A stretch of DNA of 64,000 nucleotides from Colwellia sp. (GTDB taxonomy: Bacteria > Pseudomonadota > Gammaproteobacteria > Enterobacterales > Alteromonadaceae). The stretch is taken from contig JABSOY010000008.1 of the NCBI GenBank assembly GCA_013215385.1, positions 248,001 through 312,000 of the forward strand. The letters are read 5' to 3'. Below the pieces are notes generated by a model. That model saw only the letters and a program-made list of their open reading frames with translations. It ran no database searches and was not told where the DNA came from. The position numbers and the translations under genes were made by a program. Below, piece by piece: positions 1 through 8,109 of this stretch. Positions within the stretch are counted from its first letter, which is position 1, and every line of letters starts with the position of its first letter.

Positions 1-50
1 TAGAATGGACGCTTTTTGGCGCCGCCACGAGCTAAACGAATGGTTACCAT
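1..50 (-). CDS. rpsP: 30S ribosomal protein S16 (5' part only)
   Basis: The first 50 bases read on the minus strand as ATG followed by VTIRLARGGAKKRPFY, the conserved N-terminus of ribosomal protein S16. The rest lies outside the window. It is downstream of ffh on the same strand, the usual ffh-rpsP arrangement of gammaproteobacteria, but a strong hairpin lies between them, so it probably has its own promoter. Confidence 0.9.
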   Translation of the reverse strand, partial: MVTIRLARGGAKKRPF

Positions 51-212
51 ATCGCCCTCTATTATTTAAAGTGTTAAAACGAATTTTCCAGACATTTCCT
101 GACACCTAGGGTGACAGAAAAGCTCGCGTATTTTACGCTTTTTAATATATATAGCAAGCATAAAGATTAAGCAGGGCAGTATCGTTATTCATTTATATTG
201 CAGTAAAAAACA

Positions 213-237
213 AAAAGGTGGCTAATAGCCACCTTTT
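213..237 (-). terminator. Rho-independent terminator after ffh
   Basis: An 11-bp perfect inverted repeat (213-223 with 227-237, three-base loop) ends in a run of T on the minus strand (complement of the A-rich bases 207-216). It sits 26 bases after the ffh stop codon and would separate ffh from rpsP. Confidence 0.85.
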
Positions 238-262
238 AAAAATAAATAAACTGGCTTAAATG

Positions 263-1651
263 TTAGCGGCCAAACATTCCGCCGCCCATTCCGCCAGCAC
301 CACCTGGTGGCATCATGCCTTTCATTGAACGCATCATTTTTTGCATACCGCCCTTACCGGACATTTTTTTCATCATTTTTTGCATTTGCGTAAATTGTTT
401 TAATAAACGATTTACGTCTTGTATTTGTGTGCCTGAACCAGCAGCAATTCTACGCTTTCGAGAGCCTTTGATGATATCAGGGCGTTCTCGTTCACCTTTG
501 GTCATTGAGCTAATAATGGCTTCCATACGCAGTGTCAGTTTATCATCCATTTGCTCTTTAATTTTATCTGACATATTGCCCATACCTGGCAACTTATCCA
601 TCATGCTGGCCATGCCACCCATATTTTTCATTTGCACAAGTTGTTCACGAAAGTCTTCTAGGTCAAAACCTTTTCCGCTCTTGAATTTCTTGGCTAGTTT
701 TTCCGCTTTCTTTTTATCAACCTTTTGTTCTACTTCTTCAATTAAAGAAAGCACATCACCCATGCCAAGAATACGCGAGGCAATACGGTCAGGATGAAAA
801 GGCTCTAGCGCTTCAATTTTCTCACCGACACCCATAAACTTAATCGGCTTACCGGTAATATGGCGAATTGAAAGAGCAGCACCACCACGGGCGTCACCAT
901 CTGTTTTCGTTAAAATTATACCGGTTAATGGTAATGCGTCACCAAACGCTTTTGCGGTATTTGCAGCATCTTGGCCGGTCATTGCATCAACAGTGAACAA
1001 TGTTTCTACCGGGTTGATAGCTGCATGAAGCTGCTGAATTTCAGCCATCATGTTTTCATCAACATGTAAGCGACCGGCAGTATCAACGATTAGAACGTCG
1101 TAGAAGTTCTTTTTCGCGTGTTCAATGGCCGCATTGGCGATATCAATCGGCTTTTGTGAAATATCACTGGGGAAAAATCCAACTTCAACTTCATTAGCTA
1201 ATGTTTCTAACTGCTTGATAGCGGCAGGACGATAAACATCGGCACTTACCACTAATACTTTTTTCTTTTCGCGTTCTTTTAGAAATTTTGCTAGCTTGGC
1301 AACTGAGGTTGTTTTACCTGCACCTTGCAAACCTGCCATTAAAACAACTGCCGGAGGAGCTGCTTTTAAGTTCAGTGTTTCGTTCACTTCACCCATGGCA
1401 TGCTCAAGCTCTTTCTGAACTATTTTTACAAAAACTTGCCCTGGCGATAAGCTTTTAGATACATCTTGGCCTACGGCATTTTCTTTTACTTTAGCAATAA
1501 ATTCCCGAATAACGGGTAATGCAACATCGGCCTCAAGTAAAGCCATACGCACTTCACGAAGTGTGTCTTTAATATTATCTTCAGTTAATCGGCCACGGCC
1601 ACTGATATTTTTTAACGTTTTCGTTAAACGATCGGAAAGATTCTCAAACAT
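263..1651 (-). CDS. ffh: Signal recognition particle GTPase Ffh
   Basis: Ffh is the protein part of the signal recognition particle. It binds 4.5S RNA and hydrophobic nascent chains and delivers ribosomes to FtsY at the inner membrane. The 462 residues match the family length. The N domain covers about residues 1-90. The G domain has the P-loop GLQGAGKTT at 107-115, DTAGR at 190-194 and TKTD at 248-251. The M domain, from about residue 300, is methionine-rich with a final run of Met, Gly and Lys. It starts with ATG at 1651 and is followed by a terminator hairpin, with rpsP beyond it on the same strand. Confidence 0.98.
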   Translation of the reverse strand: MFENLSDRLTKTLKNISGRGRLTEDNIKDTLREVRMALLEADVALPVIREFIAKVKENAVGQDVSKSLSPGQVFVKIVQKELEHAMGEVNETLNLKAAPPAVVLMAGLQGAGKTTSVAKLAKFLKEREKKKVLVVSADVYRPAAIKQLETLANEVEVGFFPSDISQKPIDIANAAIEHAKKNFYDVLIVDTAGRLHVDENMMAEIQQLHAAINPVETLFTVDAMTGQDAANTAKAFGDALPLTGIILTKTDGDARGGAALSIRHITGKPIKFMGVGEKIEALEPFHPDRIASRILGMGDVLSLIEEVEQKVDKKKAEKLAKKFKSGKGFDLEDFREQLVQMKNMGGMASMMDKLPGMGNMSDKIKEQMDDKLTLRMEAIISSMTKGERERPDIIKGSRKRRIAAGSGTQIQDVNRLLKQFTQMQKMMKKMSGKGGMQKMMRSMKGMMPPGGAGGMGGGMFGR

Positions 1652-1843
1652 GAACGACTCTACATTGGGCTAAATATAAAATATTGCCGCCTATTATACC
1701 CGCCAATAAAATAATCGAAAGGTCTTAGCCATAAATAAGCTAACATCGAGCAAATAAGGCATCGTTATTTGATGTAGGCTAATGCACTGGATAATAAATA
1801 TGATAAGCTGTGATCTTATTTAGCTTTCTTATTAAATTACATA

Positions 1844-2947
1844 GTGAATGTTTTGGAATATTTATCTGCATTATTGACCAACTTCCTCGCACTTAGTGCT
1901 GAAGCAAGTCCTTGGTTATTATTAGGTTTGTTAATTGCTGGTTTAATGAAATCTTGGGTACCTACTCAAATATTAAGCCAACATTTAGGTGAAGGGAAAC
2001 TCGCCATAATTAAAGCCGCTATTATTGGTGCGCCTTTACCCCTTTGTTCCTGCGGGGTTATTCCTGTTGCTACAGAGCTACGGCGCAGTGGCGCGTCAGC
2101 ACCCGCTACTTCCGCTTTTTTAGTCGCAACCCCTGAAACCGGTGTAGATTCGGTTTCAGTCTCTTATGCTTTGTTGGGGCCTGTTTTTGCTATTTATCGA
2201 CCGATAACCGCAATATTGTCAGCAATTATTACCGGCTTACTTGTGGCGACAATGAAAGAAGAACCTGCACCTGTTTCTGTTAAAAAATCAGCAGAACCAC
2301 AGAGCTGTTGTGCAAGTAAAAAAGTCAGTAAACCTGAACCAGAAGAACAGAAGCCTTCTTGTTGTAGTAGCACTAAAACTAATGATTCATCTGGGAAAAC
2401 AGCAACATTTCTTAATAAAACTTCTTCTGGCATTCATTATGCGGCGACTAAACTTATAGATGATTTAATTTTGTGGTTATTAGTCGGACTTATTTTCGCA
2501 ACCTTAATTAAGACATTTTTACCTGCTTCTTTTTTATTGAGTTATGGTAGCGGTCTTGGCGCTATGTTGATCATGATCATTATTTCAATTCCTATGTATA
2601 TTTGTGCTACAGCTTCAACGCCTGTAGCCGCTGGTTTTATTATGGCCGGTATTTCACCCGGCACAGCGCTCGTTTTTATGATGGCGGGCCCTGCCACTAA
2701 TATTTCAACATTGGGCGTGATTAGAAATGAAATGGGCAATAGTGTTTTAATTCGCTATTTATTAGGTATTTCATTATCTGCGATAGGTTTTGGCTTATTA
2801 CTTGACTGGGGTTTAGGTCTTTTCGAGATTAATATAGCTCAGCAAATGCAACATAGTCATGAATTGTTACCTTTTTGGTTTGGGCTTACTTGTGCAGGGT
2901 TAATTGCTTTTTTATCGATTAAACCTTTGAGAAAATTAGTTTTATAG
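1844..2947 (+). CDS. SO_0444-type Cu/Zn efflux permease
   Basis: This is a polytopic inner-membrane permease of the SO_0444/DUF318 (ArsP-like) family, thought to export soft metal ions. About eight to ten hydrophobic segments are visible. A CSCG motif lies at residues 68-71, and a hydrophilic loop of about residues 140-190 carries two Cys-Cys pairs (155-156, 173-174), as expected for metal capture on the cytoplasmic side. The start is GTG at 1844 with no good ribosome binding site, so translation may be weak or the start uncertain. It diverges from ffh. Metal specificity cannot be read from the sequence. Confidence 0.8.
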   Translation: MNVLEYLSALLTNFLALSAEASPWLLLGLLIAGLMKSWVPTQILSQHLGEGKLAIIKAAIIGAPLPLCSCGVIPVATELRRSGASAPATSAFLVATPETGVDSVSVSYALLGPVFAIYRPITAILSAIITGLLVATMKEEPAPVSVKKSAEPQSCCASKKVSKPEPEEQKPSCCSSTKTNDSSGKTATFLNKTSSGIHYAATKLIDDLILWLLVGLIFATLIKTFLPASFLLSYGSGLGAMLIMIIISIPMYICATASTPVAAGFIMAGISPGTALVFMMAGPATNISTLGVIRNEMGNSVLIRYLLGISLSAIGFGLLLDWGLGLFEINIAQQMQHSHELLPFWFGLTCAGLIAFLSIKPLRKLVL

Positions 2948-3035
2948 TTCTAGTCTATGGTCACTTAAGTTTATTCTGATAGAATTATTTGCTTAAGTTG
3001 TACCTGGTTTTTAAATTCTTGTGTGGGAGCACGTT

Positions 3036-3836
3036 GTGAATTTTTCGGATATTTGTTCTTTATTTGCATTTTTGGCTTATGCCGTTGCGACTTCTGCGAT
3101 GTTATTACGTTTATTTCACCCTAAAGGTCCTAATTTGGTGTTAGTACTTTTTTTTGGCTGTGTTGCTATGGTGCTGCACACCTTAGGTAGTGGTCAATTT
3201 TTAATGGCACAGGCTGATATTAACTTTGCATTGCCCAATGTTATTTCTTTGGTTAGTTTAATAATTTGTTTGTCTGTCTCCGCTTTTGCCTTGCGCTATA
3301 AAGTAAACTTGTTATTGCCTGTTATTTATGGCTTCGCGGGTATTTGGCAATTATTAATGTTATTTATGCCCGATATTCAACATGCACCTATGGTGAGCCA
3401 TGAGTTTGGGGTTATTAGCCATGTTACTTTTGCTTTGTTATCTTATTGTATTTTAGTTATTGCCACACTTTACGCTTTTCAGGTGGCTTATATTCATTTT
3501 AAACTTAAAACTAAAAATTTAAATGCCGTTAGTCATTTACCCCCTTTAATGCAAGTTGAAGGTCAGTTGTTTATTATTCTAGCAATAGGTACATGCTTTT
3601 TACTGTTAAGTGAAGTTATCGGGTTTTTATTCTTAGATGGGATGATTTCAAATGAAAATGCACATAAAACCATACTCTCCATTCTGGCTTTTATTGTATA
3701 CTCTCTGACGCTTTTAGGTCATTACAAACTAGGTTGGCGTGGTCATCGAGTGCTCATATTAACCGTTACCGGCAGCGCTTTATTAACCTTGGCTTATTTT
3801 GGTAGCCGGTTTGTTAAAGAGTTTATTTTATTATAA
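3036..3836 (+). CDS. ypjD: CcsA/YpjD-like cytochrome c assembly family membrane protein
   Basis: This protein of about 266 residues has eight hydrophobic segments and resembles YpjD, a member of the CcmC/CcsA superfamily. In E. coli ypjD lies beside ffh and yfjD, and the same neighbourhood is seen here. Its function is not established, and involvement in haem handling is only inferred from the superfamily. GTG at 3036 was chosen because GGGAG at 3025-3029 lies six bases upstream. An in-frame GTG at 3021 would add five residues but would place that site inside the gene. Confidence 0.82.
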   Translation: MNFSDICSLFAFLAYAVATSAMLLRLFHPKGPNLVLVLFFGCVAMVLHTLGSGQFLMAQADINFALPNVISLVSLIICLSVSAFALRYKVNLLLPVIYGFAGIWQLLMLFMPDIQHAPMVSHEFGVISHVTFALLSYCILVIATLYAFQVAYIHFKLKTKNLNAVSHLPPLMQVEGQLFIILAIGTCFLLLSEVIGFLFLDGMISNENAHKTILSILAFIVYSLTLLGHYKLGWRGHRVLILTVTGSALLTLAYFGSRFVKEFILL

Positions 3837-3914
3837 AGCGTGTATAGCTTTTTTTTCAATATTTAGACAATCGCTAATGTTTGTCTCTTTTTTAAATAAC
3901 ATAAGGTTCCTTTT

Positions 3915-5198
3915 TTGGACAACATATCTACAGAAATACTCTTCGCCACACTTGGCATTCTTATTGTTTGTTCAGCCTATTTTTCAGGCTCTGAAACCGG
4001 TATTATGTCGCTTAATCGTTATCGATTGCGTCATTTAGAAAAGCAAAAACATAAAGGTGCTCAGCGCGTTAGTAAGTTACTTGATCGCCCCGATAAGCTT
4101 ATCGGGTTAATCCTAATTGGTAATAACTTAGTAAATATCTTTGCGACCTTAATAACAGGAATAATCGCCGAACGTTTATATGGTGATGCTGGTATTTTTT
4201 ATGCAGGTTTATTATTAACCTTAGTGATCTTAATTTTTGCTGAAATTACGCCAAAAACAATAGCCGCTTTATACCCTGAAAAGGTAGCGTTTCCAAGTTC
4301 AATTCTGTTAACTTTTTTATTAAAATTATTATTTCCACTCGTTGTTGCCGTTAATTGGATCACTAATGGTTTGTTGATGTTAATTGGCGTGAGCCCAGAA
4401 CAAAGGCAAGAGCATAGTTTAAGTTCTGAAGAGCTAAGAACCGTTGTTAACGAGTCAAGCGCTATGCTACCAAAGCGAGATCAAAATATGCTGGTCGGTA
4501 TTCTTGATTTAGAAAAGGTCACCGTTGAAGATATTATGGTGCCACGCAACGAATTAGTGGGTATTGATATTAATGACGACTGGAAGAAAATTCAAAAACA
4601 GCTAGCTCAGTCAAACCATACCCGTGTTTTATTATATCGTGATAATATGGATGACGTTGTTGGTTATATTCATTTGCGTGACGCCTTAAAGTTATTATTT
4701 AAAAACCAATTTACCAAAACCACGCTAATTCGTGCCGTTAAAGAGTTGTACTTCATTCCTGAAGGCACTGCCCTTAATGTACAATTGTTAAAATTTCAAC
4801 ATGCTAAAGAACGTTTAGGTTTAGTTGTTGATGAATATGGTGACATTCAAGGTCTGGTTACCTTAGAAGATATTCTTGAAGAAGTTGTTGGTGACTTTAC
4901 GACAACGATGACACCCACTACTAGCGATGAAGTACATGCACAGCAAGATGGTAGTTATTTAGTTGACGGCAGTGCTACCGTGCGTGATATCAATAAAGAA
5001 ATGAATTGGCATTTCCCCACTGATGGCCCTAAAACGCTGAATGGTTTGATTATTGAATATTTAGAAGATATTCCAGAAGCTAATTTGAGTGTGCGCATTG
5101 CTGGTTATCCGCTGGAGATTATTGAAGTTTCAGATAATATGATCAAGTCTGTGCGTATTATTTCTGAACTTTATATCGGACAACCCGACGAAGATTAA
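3915..5198 (+). CDS. CNNM/CorC-HlyC family transporter with CBS domains
   Basis: This protein of 427 residues has an N-terminal DUF21 (CNNM) membrane domain with four hydrophobic segments in about residues 1-185. A pair of CBS domains follows at about 195-330, containing the DIMVPRNELV and VDEYGDIQGLVTLEDILEE patterns, and then a CorC_HlyC domain at about 345-420. The family is linked to magnesium, sodium or cobalt transport. It is the counterpart of E. coli YfjD beside ypjD and ffh. The start is TTG at 3915 with AAGG at 3903-3906. Confidence 0.88.
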   Translation: MDNISTEILFATLGILIVCSAYFSGSETGIMSLNRYRLRHLEKQKHKGAQRVSKLLDRPDKLIGLILIGNNLVNIFATLITGIIAERLYGDAGIFYAGLLLTLVILIFAEITPKTIAALYPEKVAFPSSILLTFLLKLLFPLVVAVNWITNGLLMLIGVSPEQRQEHSLSSEELRTVVNESSAMLPKRDQNMLVGILDLEKVTVEDIMVPRNELVGIDINDDWKKIQKQLAQSNHTRVLLYRDNMDDVVGYIHLRDALKLLFKNQFTKTTLIRAVKELYFIPEGTALNVQLLKFQHAKERLGLVVDEYGDIQGLVTLEDILEEVVGDFTTTMTPTTSDEVHAQQDGSYLVDGSATVRDINKEMNWHFPTDGPKTLNGLIIEYLEDIPEANLSVRIAGYPLEIIEVSDNMIKSVRIISELYIGQPDED

Positions 5199-5241
5199 CC
5201 TTATTTTTTATCTTAAATTTTCGTTTGATTTGTAAAAGTGA

Positions 5242-5271
5242 CACTCACCGCTTATTCATGTCACTCACCGC
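5242..5271 (+). repeat. Two direct copies of CACTCACCGC
   Basis: CACTCACCGC occurs at 5242-5251 and 5262-5271, so the copies start exactly 20 bases apart, about two helical turns. They lie upstream of the efflux operon and of its possible promoter. This spacing suits a dimeric regulator, but no regulator gene lies nearby. Confidence 0.5.
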
Positions 5272-5309
5272 AGTTCAGCATTTACTGGAAGTAAACTTTT
5301 GTAAAGTCG

Positions 5310-5339
5310 TTGCGAGTTTTCTTAAACATTGATTACACT
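5310..5339 (+). promoter_or_regulatory. Possible sigma-70 promoter of the RND efflux operon
   Basis: TTGCGA at 5310-5315 and TACACT at 5334-5339 are separated by 18 bases, 36 bases before the first gene of the efflux operon. Each box has two mismatches to consensus. The direct repeats at 5242-5271 lie just upstream. Confidence 0.4.
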
Positions 5340-5374
5340 TAGGCTATCAAAATAGTCGTAGTGGTTTATCTTTT

Positions 5375-6802
5375 ATGAAAAGTCGTTTTCGAGCGAGCAT
5401 TAAGCAAAGTGTTATTGTCGGGTTGACAACCGTTGTGTTGTCAGCTTGTACAAGTATTTCTGAACTTGATGACAATATTAAAAATATTGATTTGCCAATA
5501 AATTGGCAAACAAATCAAAAAACAATGCCGGTTGAAAGTAACTGGCTAACTCAGTTAGATAACAAACAAGTACAACAATTAGTTAAATCTGCACTAGCCG
5601 CTAATCATCAATTAAAAATCCAAGCATTTAGTGTTGAAATTCAAAAGCAGCAATTAATTGTTTCGGGCAGTTCGTTATGGCCATCTCTCGATTTATCTGT
5701 GCGCTCTGGTAGAAGTAAAAATAACAGCCTTGCTACGATAAGTAATTCAAGCTCAATTGACTTGGACTTAAGTTATGAGCTCGACTTATGGGGCAAGCTT
5801 TCTGCGGCAGATCAACAAGCAAATTTAACCTATATGGCAGCACAAGCCAATTTCGAACAAAGTAAGCAGCAACTCGTCGTTGATGTTGTTACCACTTGGT
5901 TCTCTGTTATAGAAGCTGAAAAGTTATTGACTCTCTATGAAAGTAGAGTGAAAAACTCTCAGCAAAATTTAGACATTATTGAATCAGGTTATAACAGTGG
6001 CTTAAGTGAGGCACTTGATGTTTATTTAACACGTAATGAGTTAAATAATGAATTAACTCGTGTCTCGGAGCAAAAATCATCGAAAAAGAGATTAATCAGA
6101 AAGCTTGAACGCTTAGTGGGCGATTACCCAAAAGGAGAGTTATTAGTTGCAGCTCAATTACCTTTATTAACCTCTGATATTCCTCTAGGCCTACCGTCAG
6201 AACTTATCAGTAGAAAACCTAACTTAATAGCGCGTTGGTATCAATTGTTAGCGAAAGATGCCGGTCTTGCTTATGCACACAAGCAGCGCTTCCCGAGTTT
6301 AAGTCTTACGGCCTCTTTGGGTGATTCGGCACGTAACATTGATGATTTATTATCGGGTTCGTCGTTAGCATGGTCTTTGTTGGGTAATATTTCAGCACCT
6401 TTATTCAATGCCGGTCGCTTAGCAGCAAATGAAGAAAAAGCGCGTTTAGCATTAAAGCAAGAAGAGCAGCTGTACCTAGATACTTTATACAACGCCTTTG
6501 CTGGAGTAGAAAATGCTATTAATGAAGAAGAAAGTTTAAAGTCTAGTTACCAAAGTATGTTGGCGGCACAAGAGAACGCGAAAGTTGCGGCAACACTCTC
6601 ATTTGAACAATATCAAAGCGGCCTAGTTAATTACACTACGGTACTTGATGCGCAAACTCGTTCTTTCGATGCACAAACCACTTTGATCAAGCTTAAAAAC
6701 CGTTTGATTGCTAACCGTATTCAATTACATCTAGCACTGGGGGGCGACTTTTCTGCACCTACACAAACTTTTGCTACAAGCACCGATACTAAGGCTCAAT
6801 AA
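5375..6802 (+). CDS. TolC-like outer membrane efflux lipoprotein (NodT/OprM type)
   Basis: This is the outer-membrane channel of a tripartite RND pump, of 475 residues. A signal peptide ends in a lipobox (LSAC, around residues 22-25), so it is probably a lipoprotein. Two repeats of the outer-membrane efflux protein domain follow, with long helical stretches and the LSYELDLWGKL-like segment typical of NodT/OprM proteins. The stop codon is two bases before the membrane fusion gene and the three genes form one operon. Confidence 0.92.
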   Translation: MKSRFRASIKQSVIVGLTTVVLSACTSISELDDNIKNIDLPINWQTNQKTMPVESNWLTQLDNKQVQQLVKSALAANHQLKIQAFSVEIQKQQLIVSGSSLWPSLDLSVRSGRSKNNSLATISNSSSIDLDLSYELDLWGKLSAADQQANLTYMAAQANFEQSKQQLVVDVVTTWFSVIEAEKLLTLYESRVKNSQQNLDIIESGYNSGLSEALDVYLTRNELNNELTRVSEQKSSKKRLIRKLERLVGDYPKGELLVAAQLPLLTSDIPLGLPSELISRKPNLIARWYQLLAKDAGLAYAHKQRFPSLSLTASLGDSARNIDDLLSGSSLAWSLLGNISAPLFNAGRLAANEEKARLALKQEEQLYLDTLYNAFAGVENAINEEESLKSSYQSMLAAQENAKVAATLSFEQYQSGLVNYTTVLDAQTRSFDAQTTLIKLKNRLIANRIQLHLALGGDFSAPTQTFATSTDTKAQ

Positions 6803-6804
6803 TT

Positions 6805-8109
6805 ATGTCCCAAAACATTCAACTTTCCGAACAACCAAGTACCAAAAAGAAAATGATTATTCTCGCTGTGATTGTCGGGGTGACCCTTTTATTAGCGGCC
6901 GTTATTTGGGGGAATCCACCACAGTCTAAACGTTTTAAACCGTCGAAAGCTTCGCAAATGACAGTGGCAACAAAACTTTTAGCGCCACAATATTATCAAG
7001 TCATCGTTGAAAGTTTTGGCACGGTAAAACCCCGCACAGAAAGCATATTATTCTCACAAGTTTCGGGGCAAATTAATGACGTAAGCATGCAATTTAGAGA
7101 TGGCGGTTTTTTTGAAAAAGGTGACGTTTTAGTTCAGCTTGATGATAGAGATCACAAGTCAGACGTAAAAGTCTCACAAGCTAATTTATTGTCTGCTAAT
7201 CAAGTATTACTTGAAGAACAAGCAAGGGTTAGCCAAGCACAAACCGATTGGCAACGATTAGGTAATGGGAAAACAGCTAGCGCTTTAGTCTTGCGTCAGC
7301 CACAGCTTGAAGCAGCTAAAGCAAAAGTACTTTCTGCCCAAGCGCAATTAGACAAAGCTGAGTTATCGTTAGAACGGACGAAAATTATTGCACCATATGC
7401 GGGCCGTATATTGAAAAAACAAGTGGGTTTAGGGCAAGTGGTTTCAGCTAATACCCAACTGGCTACTATTTTTGCAGTTGATTATGTAGAAATTCGTTTA
7501 CCGATTAAAAATAAAGATCTATCACTAATTAACTTACCTGAAGAATATCGTGATATTGGTGAACAAGGCAATAAAAACGACGTGAAATTAACATCCGATT
7601 TAATGGGGCATCAAGAATGGCACGGAAAAATCGTTCGCACGGAAAGCGCTATTGATGAACAGTCTCAGCAATTATATGTAGTTGCGCAAATTAACCGGCC
7701 TTACGATGCGACCACTTCTAATGGAGCCCCGATTAAAATTGGCCAGTATGTTACGGCTGAAATACAAGGTAGAGCATTGACCAGTGCGTTAGTTATCCCC
7801 AGTAGTGCTATTTATCAGGGAAGTTATGTTTATACCGTAGAAAAAGGCTTATTAATGCGCAAGGAAATTACACTGGGCTGGCAAAATGGTAAACAAGCGA
7901 TTGTGAAATCTGGCCTGGTTGCCGGGGATGTCTTAGTGCTAACTTCTTTAGGGCAAGTTAGTTCGGGTACACCAGTATCTATTGAAGGACAACCCCGTGA
8001 GATAAACCAAAAAAAATCGAATAAAAAACGCCGGGGAAAAAGCAAAGAAAACCGTGAAAATATAGTAAGGAAAAAGGGTGCCAAGCAAACAGAAGGTGAA
8101 TCATTATGA
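6805..8109 (+). CDS. RND efflux membrane fusion protein (periplasmic adaptor)
   Basis: This adaptor of 434 residues links the RND pump to the outer-membrane channel. One N-terminal membrane segment lies at about residues 17-36. Lipoyl-like (biotinyl) halves flank a helical hairpin at about 100-200, followed by beta-barrel and membrane-proximal domains. The last 35 residues are very Lys/Arg-rich, which is unusual for this family. It overlaps the pump gene by four bases (ATGA), indicating translational coupling. Confidence 0.93.
   Translation: MSQNIQLSEQPSTKKKMIILAVIVGVTLLLAAVIWGNPPQSKRFKPSKASQMTVATKLLAPQYYQVIVESFGTVKPRTESILFSQVSGQINDVSMQFRDGGFFEKGDVLVQLDDRDHKSDVKVSQANLLSANQVLLEEQARVSQAQTDWQRLGNGKTASALVLRQPQLEAAKAKVLSAQAQLDKAELSLERTKIIAPYAGRILKKQVGLGQVVSANTQLATIFAVDYVEIRLPIKNKDLSLINLPEEYRDIGEQGNKNDVKLTSDLMGHQEWHGKIVRTESAIDEQSQQLYVVAQINRPYDATTSNGAPIKIGQYVTAEIQGRALTSALVIPSSAIYQGSYVYTVEKGLLMRKEITLGWQNGKQAIVKSGLVAGDVLVLTSLGQVSSGTPVSIEGQPREINQKKSNKKRRGKSKENRENIVRKKGAKQTEGESL

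Noticed and set aside
315-797. Plus-strand open frame across ffh
   Set aside because: It is the antisense shadow of the conserved ffh gene, without its own ribosome binding site or recognisable protein.
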